A stretch of DNA of 64,000 bases from Saprospiraceae bacterium (GCA_016713025.1 JADJPZ010000003.1:434001-498000); one strand, 5' to 3'. Positions 1 through 11,260 are shown, counted from the first letter of the stretch. Notes: a model not told the origin generated them from the sequence alone. Numbers and translations: made by a program.

Positions 1-2621
1 TCCGTGCCTGTAATTTCATAATTGTAACTGGCAGGACAGCCATTGGCATCCGTGTAAGTTAAGCTATAATTAGTTACACCTGGAGCTACGGAAGTAATAT
101 TTGCATATCTATTGTCAGGTCCGGGAAAGGTAAGCCCTGTCGTAGGCGTCCATACATATCCAGTGCCTGAAATTGTTGCAGCGGGTAGCGAGTATGATTG
201 ATTTTGGCAAGCTTGCAAGGAAACCATATCCATAAATGCAGGAAAAATAGTTATAGCTACGGTATCATAAACATAACAATCATCACCTGCACTCGTACGA
301 ATCGCATATTTTACTATCTGATTCATTCCGGTGGTATTGACCATCCTAAAATTGGTAGGAGTAGTGGTAGTAGATGATAATAAAGCCAGATTTGAACCGT
401 CTATGCTAACCCATTGGACTGCATATCCTGTGGTAGCTGCAGGTCCGATTGCCAATATTGTATTACTGCAAACTTCAGGCTCAGTATCCATCGTGATGTT
501 GATCTCAGGTGTTACCTTAAATGATGTTTCTAAATCACAAGTGCATGTAAATGCAGGATCTAATACAGCTATCACTGAACAAATAGATGGAGTACCTGCG
601 GTGTATGTACCCATACCCATGATAGAAATCGTTTGGTTTGGTAATAGTACTGAAGCATTTGTACCTGATACGGTGGTGATAAATACATCTCCAGCGCTTA
701 ATGATCCATCACCATCTCTATCATCATAAATACGCATATTGATAGTAGATCCGGCTTGCAATGCTGCACCCATGTTGAGTATTGTAGCATTAAATACAGC
801 CTTTACTTGATTGGCTGGCGCCGGGAGTAACGTGAGAGAACCGGTGAGGCTTTGAAACTTTAGTTTTGGTTTTACGATGGAGACTTTCTGTGTACCTTCT
901 CCTGCTATTACTCCGACATTACATGTTTGTGTACCACACAAATCATTGATCGTAGAGTATGCTTGTACCACGATCGTATAATCAGTACATAGCTGACCAA
1001 TGTCAACTGCCTCCACCTGAATGCTAAAAGAGATATTGGAGTTCAATCCTAGTCCGGGTCTAAATGGCCATGCCAAAGTCTGAACACCGCCAATATTGGA
1101 TATCAAAGGTGGTGAAGATACAGCATTGCTGATAGGTGTATATGATCCAGGTACATACACGATACCCGGTGGCAATATATATTTGATAGAGTCATTTACT
1201 GATGGCGATCCACTATTGAGTACCATATTCACAACAGAAAGGCCTCTCTGATTATTACAGGCATTGAGTGTCAAATCACCAAGTGCCAGGTTCACATTAA
1301 AACTTGGAGGTTCTGAAGTTACTCTGATTCTGGCAGCTGTTTTTGATATTGCAGTAAGTGGGTCTCCACAGGCACTGTTTGCAGTTGTAAGAAATCTCGC
1401 CCTCGAACCCGATGCAAAATTGCAGGAAGTCACTGTCCTGAATCTTAAACTCACTTTATTTCTGGTCAGTTGTTTTGAACCCACCAATCCTACTGTATTT
1501 AATACATTATTGAGTGGAGACACATCCATGTCAAAACCTCCTAAAATGGGATTTGGATTTGTAACATTAGTGTATGTACCTCCATTAGTCACGGAGGGAT
1601 AAGCTAACTGCATACTCCCCGGCACAAATGTTTCATTTGGTGCAAATTGTGCCTGAAAATATATATCTCTCAAATATCCTAAATTGGTACTTAGTATTTC
1701 CACTTCATAAGTGACCTCATTGCATAAATCTGTAATGATATCCACTGCAGGTGTCAAAACATTCATATTGAGTCCAGACCCTGCAGGTATAAAGTATATT
1801 TTAGATGGATCTGCACAAAGTGCCTCTTCTACAGTGGTAGGATAACTTTCGCATCCCCAACCGGCAACAAACTCCAGGCTGTCTCTCAAACAGTTATTTG
1901 TCCTGACTCTCAAGATAAGGCCTTTTCTGCCATTTGGCCCAATATTGCCCAATGGATAAATGCCAAACGGTAATGGGGTTATGACCATATTATTACTTGA
2001 ATCTATCAAATCAAAGCCCACCAATCCTCCACTTGGACTTCTTAAAGTGACAAATGAATTTGGGGCATTAAAATTGGTAATGTTTCTAACATTTAGGCTG
2101 ACATCTTCACTGGCAGAACAGATGCTCACATTTACAGAAGATGCTGCTGCTACAAGTTGTGCTCCACCTAGGTATTCAAATGTTTTGGTCATTGAATTTA
2201 CTTGCAATGTATCTTTGCCAAACAACTCACTGTCAACCCCTAATATTTGTTCAAACATGTAAGAATACATACCTGGCAAAGACTTACATGATCCTTGAAT
2301 TCTTGGATAGTAGTCAATTGTAAATCCTTCATCTGTAGGTATTCTAGGATTGCCAAGACTATTCAGATATGCTTCTGTGTTTAGTTTTAACTCATTACTG
2401 TTTATAGTAATGAATGACGATGGTATGGTGCCATTGACTAGATTTACAATATTAGTACTTCCTGGACTAATGTTTTGGGTCAAACGAATGCCCAAGCGAT
2501 CAGGTCGATGAACGAATTCGTCTGGTTTTGTAAATGTAAACTCTTTGGGAATACCGATTTGTCTGATTTCATAAGGAAACTCATCTGTTCCCCTTCCACC
2601 CAGATACAATCTTTCTCTTAC
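1..2621 (-). CDS. Giant secreted surface protein, C-terminal part (runs off window)
   Basis: This minus-strand frame stays open from about 2621 to base 1 with no stop, so the C-terminus lies outside the window. It continues the protein of 4597-6297 and 2618-4573 after a second one-base shift. The translation is rich in Thr, Ser, Asn and Val, with repeated beta-sandwich-like stretches such as VYVPGSYTPISN and RIYDDRDGDGSLSAGD. The last visible part reads like an SprB/PKD-type segment (LTYTDANGCPASYNYEITGT). There are no catalytic motifs. Exported giant proteins of this kind in the phylum usually end in a type IX sorting domain, but that end is not visible here. A role as surface adhesin or matrix protein is inferred from composition only. 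Confidence 0.75.
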
Positions 2622-4573
2622 AAAAATTCTGGCAAATCACAAGCGCCAAAATTGGAAGCACTCATTTCTCTTTCTCTCTGAATGCCAATCTGAGACACTC
2701 TGTCTTGTCTGACATTACACTGGTTTACAGTACCCAATCCAAATCGCATATTGGACAAGTAAAATTGGGTGGGTACAGTGATTAATCGTTGTATTCCTGA
2801 AAATGGATCATTTATTTTGTAATTGATGTTAACGATGACTCTGTCATTATTATCAAAAGTATATGTATTAGGTATGGTACATCCTAAGGCATTTAATGCT
2901 GCTGGTGAAAAATCAGCAATGATTCTAGTTCCTGTAAAATCAGCGGTCAAAGGCACAGCATTGCATGTGTAGGTGGTAGATGCACTTACATCTATTATCA
3001 TCACTGTAGCACTTAAAGGAATGAAATTGGCATGATCTAAATCTACAACGGCAAAACCATGTGTAAAAGTGGAAGAATTATTGGCCACAGTCCCTTCAAA
3101 GTAGGCATTGAGTGTGTCTCCTGTGATAAATCTATCTCTTTCTACCAATGCGAGATTTATAGATGCACCATCAGGGGTACGATCATTATTATTATCAGGA
3201 ATACCAAAGTTGGTTCTCCGTACTCTAAAATCGTCAAATACCATACCCTGACAAATACAAGGACCAGGACCAGGGCAATGTAATCTCATGTTTAACGCTG
3301 GATTTGCCCATATACATCTCGTCCTACAATTGGTACAAGTAGTATCTATGGTAAGATCTGTCTGAGCGGTGATATCAAGATCCCAAAATTGTGAACATCC
3401 AGTCGCCGTCCTTTCTGTGCAATCACTTACAACATTAAACCGGAAGTTGTTACCTCCACTAAAGATAAACCCTAAAGGACGCAAAGCATTATTCCAACGA
3501 ACAACAACCGTATCAGGTGCTCCAGCGGTTCCATCTACATAAGTTTCTGAAGGGTTAGGAAATTCTAACCCATTAGGATCCGTCCAAACTATCGAATTTG
3601 GAATATAATCTATGCCTTGAGGCAGTATATATTTAGTTTCAATGTATGCATTTGGATAACTTCCATTAAACCAATCCAACTCCATGCTTGTAGTAGTATA
3701 CTGTACACTTCCTGATGTGAATAAATCCTGGGTTCCTTCTACATATCCACCGATATATGCATCAAAGTCTGCTGTCTCTACCCTGCTATCAGAAGTAAAT
3801 CTAAAACCACAATTTTCAGTATAGCTATTGATCCTGACACTGCTATTATATATGTCATTGGTACTACAGCCTGTTGTACATAAACAACTGTGTAATAAAG
3901 AATATTGAATTTCAATATAACTACCTGCCGGGATATCAACATTTCGGATTGTATCTCTGACAGATCGAACACCACCTGAACAATGGGCTGGGGAATTGCT
4001 AACATCAATCATCTGATCCATCACTAACGCACCCATTTGATTCCTGATCTCTATAGACGCTACATTTATGGCATTGTTTCCTGCAGTAATAGTATACACC
4101 AGCTGGGCTAAAGGAGCAGTTCCTGTGTTGGATACCCTTACAGTAACTACAGATGGATTGTCTACAAAACATGCTGGTCTGGTAGCAGAAGTAATAGACA
4201 TAGAAACATTAGGAATGGCGTCTCCAAAACTTATACCTGTAGGCCTTGTATTTGATGTCTGGCATGTTTGTCCATAACAACCAAATCTGGCACTTCTTAA
4301 TAAATCCTGGGCCGGAAAAGCACAACTGTTAAATGTCCAGGTTTCTACTACTTGAATGGTATTGCCCATATAAGGTACACCAACGCCTAATGCTGCATCA
4401 AGAAGGACTCGATTTATAATATAACAGTTTTGGGTAGGTGTAGAAGAAAACAAAGGAATATTCATTCCCCCGATAGTTATCCCTGTCAATGTTGCATTAG
4501 GATGAATGTTTAAACAATAAAAGACAGAATCTATGGCACCATTACCACCATTAGCCACAGTGTTGGTGATCAT
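2618..4573 (-). CDS. Giant secreted surface protein, middle part (frameshifted)
   Basis: The 651-residue open stretch starts at an internal ATG, but the same frame is coding further upstream to about 4710, reading CKNTTQPCIQNN before it. It is therefore a middle fragment of one gene, not a separate start. It contains repeats of the DUF11-like type (VRVSNTGTAPLAQLVYTITAG) and many Cys residues, suggesting an extracellular, disulfide-containing beta-rich protein. It ends at a TAA (2618-2620) directly after GACDLPEFL. Adding one base to the five-A run at 2622-2626 restores the reading into the downstream frame (FVRERLYLGGRG). Either a sequencing error or a real disruption could explain this. Confidence 0.8.
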   Translation of the reverse strand: MITNTVANGGNGAIDSVFYCLNIHPNATLTGITIGGMNIPLFSSTPTQNCYIINRVLLDAALGVGVPYMGNTIQVVETWTFNSCAFPAQDLLRSARFGCYGQTCQTSNTRPTGISFGDAIPNVSMSITSATRPACFVDNPSVVTVRVSNTGTAPLAQLVYTITAGNNAINVASIEIRNQMGALVMDQMIDVSNSPAHCSGGVRSVRDTIRNVDIPAGSYIEIQYSLLHSCLCTTGCSTNDIYNSSVRINSYTENCGFRFTSDSRVETADFDAYIGGYVEGTQDLFTSGSVQYTTTSMELDWFNGSYPNAYIETKYILPQGIDYIPNSIVWTDPNGLEFPNPSETYVDGTAGAPDTVVVRWNNALRPLGFIFSGGNNFRFNVVSDCTERTATGCSQFWDLDITAQTDLTIDTTCTNCRTRCIWANPALNMRLHCPGPGPCICQGMVFDDFRVRRTNFGIPDNNNDRTPDGASINLALVERDRFITGDTLNAYFEGTVANNSSTFTHGFAVVDLDHANFIPLSATVMIIDVSASTTYTCNAVPLTADFTGTRIIADFSPAALNALGCTIPNTYTFDNNDRVIVNINYKINDPFSGIQRLITVPTQFYLSNMRFGLGTVNQCNVRQDRVSQIGIQREREMSASNFGACDLPEFL

Positions 4574-4596
4574 GTAGGTTCCCCCTGCAAAAGGAG

Positions 4597-6297
4597 TTAA
4601 AGTAGCAGGAGTCGAAGCTGTAATGGATAAATCGGCCGACTGAACAGGAATAAAGCTGGTGTTGACTTGGTGAGCATTATTTTGAATACATGGTTGTGTT
4701 GTATTTTTGCAAAAAAACTAAAAGAATATGAACCTGAAGCCACTGTGCATGTTGCCCTGACGAGAATATAAAATTTTGCAGAATCCTGAGGTAAAATATT
4801 TGGAATAGAGATCGAATCATTGATACCCGTATAAATCACGCCCATACCTGACACCCCTATTTGCACAAATCCTGCGGGTAGATTTAATCTGGAAATAACG
4901 TTTTTCAGTGTGTCGTGTGGGCCTCCAGTATTTCTTATGGTCACATGGACAGTATCCACTGCACCACATCTGGATAGTAAAGATGGTGTGCGTGTATCTA
5001 TCCGCATACTGTTGGTTGGGATCAATACATTGACCTCATTGCTGGTTGTAAGCGTAGTTCCACAGGTCATGCTATTACATCCAAAATTGGATAATCTAGA
5101 GATGGTATTGATAGTAGGTAAATCACAACCAATGACCCGCCACTTTTCTGTGATCATTACATTTGCACCGCTACCCAATGTTGGCAAATTGAAGCAAGTA
5201 AATCCGACTGGTGATGATGAGGATGGTGTCAGTGGCGTGCCAGACACTTCTACACCGATCAGCTGTATGTTTGGAGCACCTTGTACACAATGCCTTGCAC
5301 TATCTGTCGCTCCAGGGCCTGCATTATTGATGGTCATAGTATACATTAGGGTATCTCCCCTATTTACATTTGTGGTACCGGACGGAGCACCAGATATTGA
5401 CAAACTTGCACTATTTACGGCCACGCTCGGCGAAGTGGATGTTACCAATACATCTGTTCCTGGACAAACGGGATTGTGCAAAATAGAAATACTATCCTTT
5501 GTAGTTCCAGTCACAGAACAATCAATCTTCTTTGTATAACAAATGACGACTGCTTGGCCATCATTCAGGCTAAAAGGTGATAATGCCTGCGTGACAGAAT
5601 TATATGTAATAGTAGCTGGAATAATAGTCACACCCGAAATAATGGTACCAGAAGGAAAAAAAAGCGAAGCTCTGATATTCTGCACATCAAAACCACTGCC
5701 TGAAACATTTCGAATGGTATCACAAAACATAACAGGAGTATTACATCTACTTATGGATGTAGGACCTGAATAGGTCATCTGCAATTGTGGTGAAGAAGGC
5801 CGCAATACGGTAACCAGATTTGTCACCGGAGCAACTGAACCTCCTCCATGATCAAAACTTGTTGAGATTGTATATGGTCCTCCTGAAAGATGGATAGCAT
5901 TCGTACGAATCGATAACACAAATTCAACAGAATCCATGTCATTAAGTATCCCATCAAGCTTAAATGTGTCACGGACTCCTGATATGTAATTGATATTAGG
6001 AGATGTTGAAGATCCCGTTTTGCCAACAAATGTACTGAAGACCAAAGTACCCAAGTCGACAACAAAGCGTCCATCTGATATTGATGAACCGGTATTGTTG
6101 ACTAATTTGACAGTGAGCCTGGCTGTGTCTCTGCATACTTTTAGAGACGATATATCTAGTCTGGTAGTCAATGTCTGACCAAAACTAATGGATAACTGAA
6201 TGAAAAAGACAAAACAAATCAGAGCTATCTTGTATAAAACAAGATACTTCTTCAAAGCAGTAAATTGGGGTTGCTTGAATAAAACTGTGTTTGTCAT
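4597..6297 (-). CDS. Giant secreted surface protein, N-terminal part (frameshifted)
   Basis: The N-terminus carries a charged stretch and a hydrophobic core ending near SISFGQT, which fits a signal peptide for export. It continues into Ser/Thr/Asn-rich DUF11-like modules (DTLMYTMTINNAGPGATDSARH). The natural frame breaks at the seven-A run 4711-4717 (or the nearby T run 4704-4708): this frame runs on into unrelated residues and stops at 4597, while the next frame continues the domain seamlessly. With the two following pieces it encodes more than 2,090 residues. No neighbour points to its function; it stands alone upstream of the window edge. A surface adhesin is the likeliest reading but is not proven. 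Confidence 0.8.
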   Translation of the reverse strand: MTNTVLFKQPQFTALKKYLVLYKIALICFVFFIQLSISFGQTLTTRLDISSLKVCRDTARLTVKLVNNTGSSISDGRFVVDLGTLVFSTFVGKTGSSTSPNINYISGVRDTFKLDGILNDMDSVEFVLSIRTNAIHLSGGPYTISTSFDHGGGSVAPVTNLVTVLRPSSPQLQMTYSGPTSISRCNTPVMFCDTIRNVSGSGFDVQNIRASLFFPSGTIISGVTIIPATITYNSVTQALSPFSLNDGQAVVICYTKKIDCSVTGTTKDSISILHNPVCPGTDVLVTSTSPSVAVNSASLSISGAPSGTTNVNRGDTLMYTMTINNAGPGATDSARHCVQGAPNIQLIGVEVSGTPLTPSSSSPVGFTCFNLPTLGSGANVMITEKWRVIGCDLPTINTISRLSNFGCNSMTCGTTLTTSNEVNVLIPTNSMRIDTRTPSLLSRCGAVDTVHVTIRNTGGPHDTLKNVISRLNLPAGFVQIGVSGMGVIYTGINDSISIPNILPQDSAKFYILVRATCTVASGSYSFSFFAKIQHNHVFKIMLTKSTPALFLFSRPIYPLQLRLLLL

Positions 6298-6393
6298 GAA
6301 TAGAATTTTTATTAAATAAAATTCTACTTCATTCTCTTTACCCTTAAAACAGGTATTTCAACTATTTACGCTAATAGTTTCAGGTTGGAAATG

Positions 6394-6401
6394 CAAAGAT
6401 A
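6394..6401 (-). promoter_or_regulatory. -7 promoter element for the giant surface protein
   Basis: The minus strand reads TATCTTTG, matching the Bacteroidota -7 consensus TAnnTTTG. It lies about 95 bases before the ATG at 6297. No good -33 TTTG is seen at the usual distance, so this is a candidate only. Confidence 0.4.
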
Positions 6402-6481
6402 TATATTTACACATTAAATATATAATAATATATGTTTTTTTTGAAAAATATATATTATTGCTGAAAGATAAACTCCAAAAA

Positions 6482-7711
6482 TCACTTCTCTAAAAAATCC
6501 AGGTCTCTGTCGTGTGTTTCCGGAATGGAGTATACAGAAATAAATCCTAGAGTAAATGTCAAAACACCAACTATGGCTCCGGCAATAATCACACCCATGG
6601 ATGGTTTGGCCGCCATGTAGATGGAGGTCATGATGACCACTGTTCCTCGCACCATATTAGGGATAGTCGTAGCTGCGGTAGCCCGAAGGTTGGTGCCAAA
6701 CTGTTCTGCACCGATAGTAACGAACATAGCCCAGTAACCGATTCCAAATCCCATCCATAAACAAAGCATATACAGTGATGTAGCTGACTTGATTCCGGCA
6801 AAAAGATAAATGATACATCCTGCTAAAGTAAACAGCATCATATACCCCACTGCTTTTCTTCTTGATTTTAACGCATGGCTAAAAAATCCGCTGATAAGGT
6901 CCCCGGTAGCAAGACCTACATAACACCACATGATGGCCAATCCTGGTTTAATAATCTCTTCTATCCCTAATGCTTTTCCAAACTCATTGCTGAAAGTGGC
7001 CAGAATACCTATGACAAACCACGTAGGCAATCCAATGGCTATACATTTAAGGTATAGAAGCAGTCTTTTTTCGTTGGAAAAAAATGCAAAAAAGTTTCCT
7101 TTAGTAACATGCCCTTCCTGTCTGATATTTTTAAACAATCCGGATTCAAATACGCCTATTCGCATCAGTAAGAGGAGCAAACCCATACCACCACCTATAA
7201 AGTATGCATTTCTCCAGTCAAACAGATCAGCTGTAAAGTAAGCTACTACAGCACCAAAAAGTCCGACACCGGCAACCAATGAAGTTCCGATAGCTCTCAG
7301 CCTTTTAGGCAAGATTTCAGAAACGAGTGTGATCCCGGCACCCAATTCTCCGGCCAGGCCTATGCCTGCAATGAAGCGTAATATTTTATATTGTTCAGGT
7401 GTCTGGACCAAGCCACAGGCAATATTGGCAAGAGAATACGTAAGTATAGAGCCGAACAGAACGGACAGCCGGCCTTTTTTATCACCCATGACACCCCAAA
7501 GAATACCACCCAACAGCAGCCCTGTCATCTGCCAGTTCAGGATACTTGCACCCTGAATGGACAATTGTTCTTCATTCAGACCCATAGATGTAAGGCTGGG
7601 AATGCGTACTATACCAAATAACAACAGATCATAAATGTCTACAAAGTAGCCCAAGGCGGCCACAATAACAGGAATACTTAAAAGGTGCTGAAGGTTTGTT
7701 TTTTTTGTCAT
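6482..7711 (-). CDS. MFS transporter, last gene of the molybdenum-hydroxylase operon
   Basis: The protein has 409 residues with about twelve hydrophobic segments. The loop GVMGDKKGRLSVLFGS after the second segment is the MFS signature (G-x3-D-x2-GR-R type), and the central RFIAGIGLAGELGAG matches sugar/acid:proton symporters of the AAHS or metabolite:H+ type. It acts in the inner membrane. It lies 112 bases after the XdhC gene on the same strand, so it probably imports the substrate, or exports the product, of the iorAB-like hydroxylase encoded upstream. The substrate cannot be read from sequence; purines, nicotinate-like heterocycles or aromatic acids are possible. Confidence 0.8.
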   Translation of the reverse strand: MTKKTNLQHLLSIPVIVAALGYFVDIYDLLLFGIVRIPSLTSMGLNEEQLSIQGASILNWQMTGLLLGGILWGVMGDKKGRLSVLFGSILTYSLANIACGLVQTPEQYKILRFIAGIGLAGELGAGITLVSEILPKRLRAIGTSLVAGVGLFGAVVAYFTADLFDWRNAYFIGGGMGLLLLLMRIGVFESGLFKNIRQEGHVTKGNFFAFFSNEKRLLLYLKCIAIGLPTWFVIGILATFSNEFGKALGIEEIIKPGLAIMWCYVGLATGDLISGFFSHALKSRRKAVGYMMLFTLAGCIIYLFAGIKSATSLYMLCLWMGFGIGYWAMFVTIGAEQFGTNLRATAATTIPNMVRGTVVIMTSIYMAAKPSMGVIIAGAIVGVLTFTLGFISVYSIPETHDRDLDFLEK

Positions 7712-7823
7712 GTGTTGATGGCTTTGTAATGATCCAACAAATGTAATGGATTTTTTTTCTTATTGGAGTGATCAATACCAAAAAATACCATAACCAGCAC
7801 AAAATGTGTTGGGTCAAGTAAGC

Positions 7824-8945
7824 TTACGCATGAATTGGCGTCGGCTTTGAGCGAAGGTGGGTACCCTTTTTATCTTCATGCACAGCTTTGATCTCAGCGA
7901 TAACAGATAGAGCAATTTCTTCTGATGTTTCTGCCCCAAGATCTATACCTACCGGACTGTAAAGGGCATGTATCTGGCTATCAGTGAGGGGACAGCCTTC
8001 ATCAATGAATTCCCGGAGCATTCTTTCCAGTTTTTTTCTAGGACCTAACATCCCTATATATTTTGGGTTGATGTTGCATAATTCTTTTATCAGTGCTTTA
8101 TCGTAGTTGTAATTATGAGTCATTAAAACAAAGTAGGTGTAATCATCTGCTATGATTTGTTTTAATATTTGATCTGGTTTGGCAACCATCACTTGACAAG
8201 CTGAAGGAAAACGCTCTTTTTTAGCATAATTGGATCTTCCATCTATCACCAAAGCATCCCAACCCATGATGGATGCCATGTCTGTTACGGGCTGTACATC
8301 ATTCCCGGCACCAGCTATGATCAACTGGATAGCAGGCGGTACAAATTCCAGGAATATGGTTTTCTTTTGATCATTTCCCTCCACATCCAACCAAATACTC
8401 CTCTTATTTTCCAAAACTTTATGGCAATTCTTTTTTATAATTTGCAACAGATGATCTGATATATCATGAGTAAATATTTTTCCTGACTCATCTATACTCA
8501 ATTTGGTTCCTGAAGTAGTTTGAGATTTTTCGCTGTTGGAAAATAAAGTAACCACGACTGTTGCTAATCTTGTCTGGCTGATATTTTGTAAAATTTGTAT
8601 TGGATTTGCAGGATCAGAATGGTTGATAGGTTCTATCAGAATTTTGATGATTCCATTACATCCCAGCCCAACACCGATGATGGCGTCATCTTCATCCATA
8701 GTGTCGTAGGTGACCAATGAAGGTTGCTGACTATTGATGACAAGCAGCGCTTTTTTCATGGCATCACCTTCCAGGCATCCGCCACTTATGGCTCCTGAGA
8801 GCATTCCGTCTTCTGAGATCAGCATCCTTGCGCCGGGTCTGCGGTAGGCAGATCCTTCCACACTGATGACAGTGGCTAATGCACATTTTTTTTCTTGAGA
8901 TTGCCACTTGCCAAAATTTACCACAATGTCCCTGATCTCTTTCAC
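7824..8945 (-). CDS. XdhC/CoxI family molybdenum-cofactor maturation protein
   Basis: The 373-residue protein has both XdhC halves. The N-terminal CoxI-type domain has ATVISVEGSAYRRPGARML and the conserved GAISGGCLEG. The C-terminal Rossmann-like domain has LIIAGAGNDVQPVTDMA and FVLMTHNYNYD, followed by YIGMLGPRKK. In studied systems XdhC binds molybdenum cofactor, helps sulfurate it, and delivers it to hydroxylases of the xanthine oxidase family. It starts 24 bases after the iorB-like gene ends on the same strand, so it most likely serves that enzyme. The first codon of the family-like sequence (MKEIRDIVVNFGKWQ) is taken as the start. Confidence 0.9.
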   Translation of the reverse strand: MKEIRDIVVNFGKWQSQEKKCALATVISVEGSAYRRPGARMLISEDGMLSGAISGGCLEGDAMKKALLVINSQQPSLVTYDTMDEDDAIIGVGLGCNGIIKILIEPINHSDPANPIQILQNISQTRLATVVVTLFSNSEKSQTTSGTKLSIDESGKIFTHDISDHLLQIIKKNCHKVLENKRSIWLDVEGNDQKKTIFLEFVPPAIQLIIAGAGNDVQPVTDMASIMGWDALVIDGRSNYAKKERFPSACQVMVAKPDQILKQIIADDYTYFVLMTHNYNYDKALIKELCNINPKYIGMLGPRKKLERMLREFIDEGCPLTDSQIHALYSPVGIDLGAETSEEIALSVIAEIKAVHEDKKGTHLRSKPTPIHA

Positions 8946-8969
8946 TTGATGGCCATTAAGGTTATTTTC

Positions 8970-11219
8970 TTATCCTATTATTTTTTGCTCTCCAGCAAAT
9001 GGTTGGTTGTAATATCTTTTACCTGTCGCTTTGTACAATGCATTTGCCAGTGCTCCTACGACAGGTGGATTCAGTGGTTCTCCAAGTCCTGTCGGGTCTA
9101 TTTGATTTTCAACAAAATGTACATCGATGCTCTCGGGAGCTTCATTCATTCTGATCAGGTGATAACTGTTGAAATTGGATTGCTCTGCAATTCCATCTTT
9201 GATGGTGATAGCACTATACATGCTGTGACCTATTCCGTCGATGATACCACCTTCACAAAGGTTGGTAGCTGCAAGTGGATTGACTACTATACCGCAATCT
9301 ACGGCAGCGGTGACTTTTTTGATCACGGGTTTTTTGTCTTTCATTTCTATATCCAGCACCTGGGCTACATAAGAATTATGGCAGAAATAGGCTGCAATAC
9401 CTCTATGAATGCCCGGGTTTTTTTTGCCCCATTCGGATTTTTCCTTCACCATTTTGAGTACACCAGCATATCTGTCTGCATCATAATCATTATCTTTACC
9501 TACAGGATTTATCTTTGCCCTTTCCAATAACTCCAACCTAAGATCAATAGGATCCTTTCCCATAGTCTCGGCAAGTTCGTCTATAAATGACTGTTCGGCT
9601 CCGGCTATAAAGTTGGATCCGGGAGCTCTGAAAGCACCGGTACTGACATTGGATGGAATTATAAATTCTTCTGCGAGATAATTATCCACTGATCCGGCGG
9701 GAAATCGATTGGCAGAAAGTGGGCTATCCTGCATACCTCCGCATTTGACATGAAAAGCGGTCAGCTTTTTATTTTCGTCCAGTGCAGCCCGATACATAGC
9801 ATAATAGGCCGGTCTGTATATTCCGCACGTCATATCATCTTCTCTTGTATATATCAACTTGACAGGTGCTTTTAATTTTTGGGATATTACTGCCGCTTCT
9901 ATCAAAAAATGACCATACAATCTCCTTCCAAAGCCTCCTCCCATGCGGGTCAGCTGAATATCAATCTTTTCAAGTGGCATACCCAATCTCGCAGATACTG
10001 ATTTTTCCATCACTTCAGGGGTTTGGATAGGTCCTACTAACGCTGCTTTTTCATCAGTGACATGTGCAAAAAAGTTCATGGGCTCCAGGGTATTGTGTGC
10101 CAGGTATGGGGCTGTGTAGCTGCGTTCGAGGATAGTGGCTGCTTTCTTAAATGCGCCTTCAGGATTACCATCTTTTCTGACTGTATTTTTTGATGTGGTT
10201 ACAAAAGATTGCATTATTTCTGATTGCTTTTCAGAACTTTCCATACCAGCAGGAGTGACCACATCTTCAGTATTTCCCCACATGGATTTGGTTTCTTTAC
10301 TTGTTTTTATTGGTTCCCATTCCGTTTTGATTTTCTTTTTTGCATTCATCACTTCCCAGGTAGTATTTCCTACGATTACCACCAGATCATTAAAAGTAAT
10401 GGTGTCCAATCCACCTTTAGTAAAATCATCATTATACACTTTGATCTTAAATATATCTTTAATACCGGGCATTGACTTTACTTCTGTGTCATCATATGAT
10501 TTTAATTGAAGTCCAAAAGCGGGTGGATGAACGATCATAGCTATCATCATACCCTCTTTGTAGTAATCCAAACCAAACAATGGCTGACCGGTGACTATCT
10601 TTTTTGCATCGACATTTTTTCTGGGTGTACCTATGATTTTAAAGTCTTTGATATCTTTCAGTTTTACTTCTTTTGGTACAGGAATGGTTGCTGCTGCTGA
10701 TGCCATCTCGCCGTAGCCTGCTGATTTTCCACTGGTTTTATGATGTAAAACACCAGCTTCTGTGGTGATTTGTGATATCGGGACATTCCATGCTTTTGCT
10801 GCAGCTTCTTTGAGCATATGCCTGGCTGTAGCACCTGCCATTCTCAGAGGTTCCCAGCTCTGACGTATAGCCTGACTACCACCGGCAATCTGCCGTTTAA
10901 ATATACTGACATCCAATGGAGCCTGTTCGACGATGACATTTTTCCAGTCTATATCCAATTCTTCAGCCACAATCATCGGCATAGAAGTTTTAACATTTTG
11001 GCCAATTTCAGGATTTGGTGACATGATGGTTGTCACACCGTTATTCCCGATTTTAAGATATCCGTTGATTTTAAACCATTCATCCGGCATTTTCAGTAAT
11101 TCTTCGGTGGATGATTTGCACGATGCCAACCAACTAAATCCCAGCATCATACCTCCACCTGCCATCACTGAACTTTTCATAAAAGTCCTTCTTCCAACGG
11201 TTGTTTTGAAAAGTGTCAT
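8970..11219 (-). CDS. iorB: Molybdopterin-binding subunit of isoquinoline 1-oxidoreductase / aldehyde oxidase type
   Basis: This is a large subunit of a xanthine oxidase-family molybdenum hydroxylase. The chosen start gives MTLFKTTVGRRTFMKSS, a twin-arginine signal (RR-x-F-M-K) followed by GGGMMLGFSWLASC, so export through Tat with possible lipid attachment is predicted. Upstream ATGs at 11255 and 11324 would only lengthen the leader. Conserved family stretches include GGSQAIRQSWEPLRMAGA, MGGGFGRRLYGHF and GAFRAPGSN. Near residue 711 is GLGEPLNPPV, whose Glu is the catalytic base in this family. It partners the [2Fe-2S] protein encoded just upstream. The substrate, an N-heterocycle or aldehyde, cannot be assigned. 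Confidence 0.88.
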   Translation of the reverse strand: MTLFKTTVGRRTFMKSSVMAGGGMMLGFSWLASCKSSTEELLKMPDEWFKINGYLKIGNNGVTTIMSPNPEIGQNVKTSMPMIVAEELDIDWKNVIVEQAPLDVSIFKRQIAGGSQAIRQSWEPLRMAGATARHMLKEAAAKAWNVPISQITTEAGVLHHKTSGKSAGYGEMASAAATIPVPKEVKLKDIKDFKIIGTPRKNVDAKKIVTGQPLFGLDYYKEGMMIAMIVHPPAFGLQLKSYDDTEVKSMPGIKDIFKIKVYNDDFTKGGLDTITFNDLVVIVGNTTWEVMNAKKKIKTEWEPIKTSKETKSMWGNTEDVVTPAGMESSEKQSEIMQSFVTTSKNTVRKDGNPEGAFKKAATILERSYTAPYLAHNTLEPMNFFAHVTDEKAALVGPIQTPEVMEKSVSARLGMPLEKIDIQLTRMGGGFGRRLYGHFLIEAAVISQKLKAPVKLIYTREDDMTCGIYRPAYYAMYRAALDENKKLTAFHVKCGGMQDSPLSANRFPAGSVDNYLAEEFIIPSNVSTGAFRAPGSNFIAGAEQSFIDELAETMGKDPIDLRLELLERAKINPVGKDNDYDADRYAGVLKMVKEKSEWGKKNPGIHRGIAAYFCHNSYVAQVLDIEMKDKKPVIKKVTAAVDCGIVVNPLAATNLCEGGIIDGIGHSMYSAITIKDGIAEQSNFNSYHLIRMNEAPESIDVHFVENQIDPTGLGEPLNPPVVGALANALYKATGKRYYNQPFAGEQKIIG

Positions 11220-11260
11220 ATCTTGTTTATATTTAAATTTGAAGGATTTTGGCATAATGT

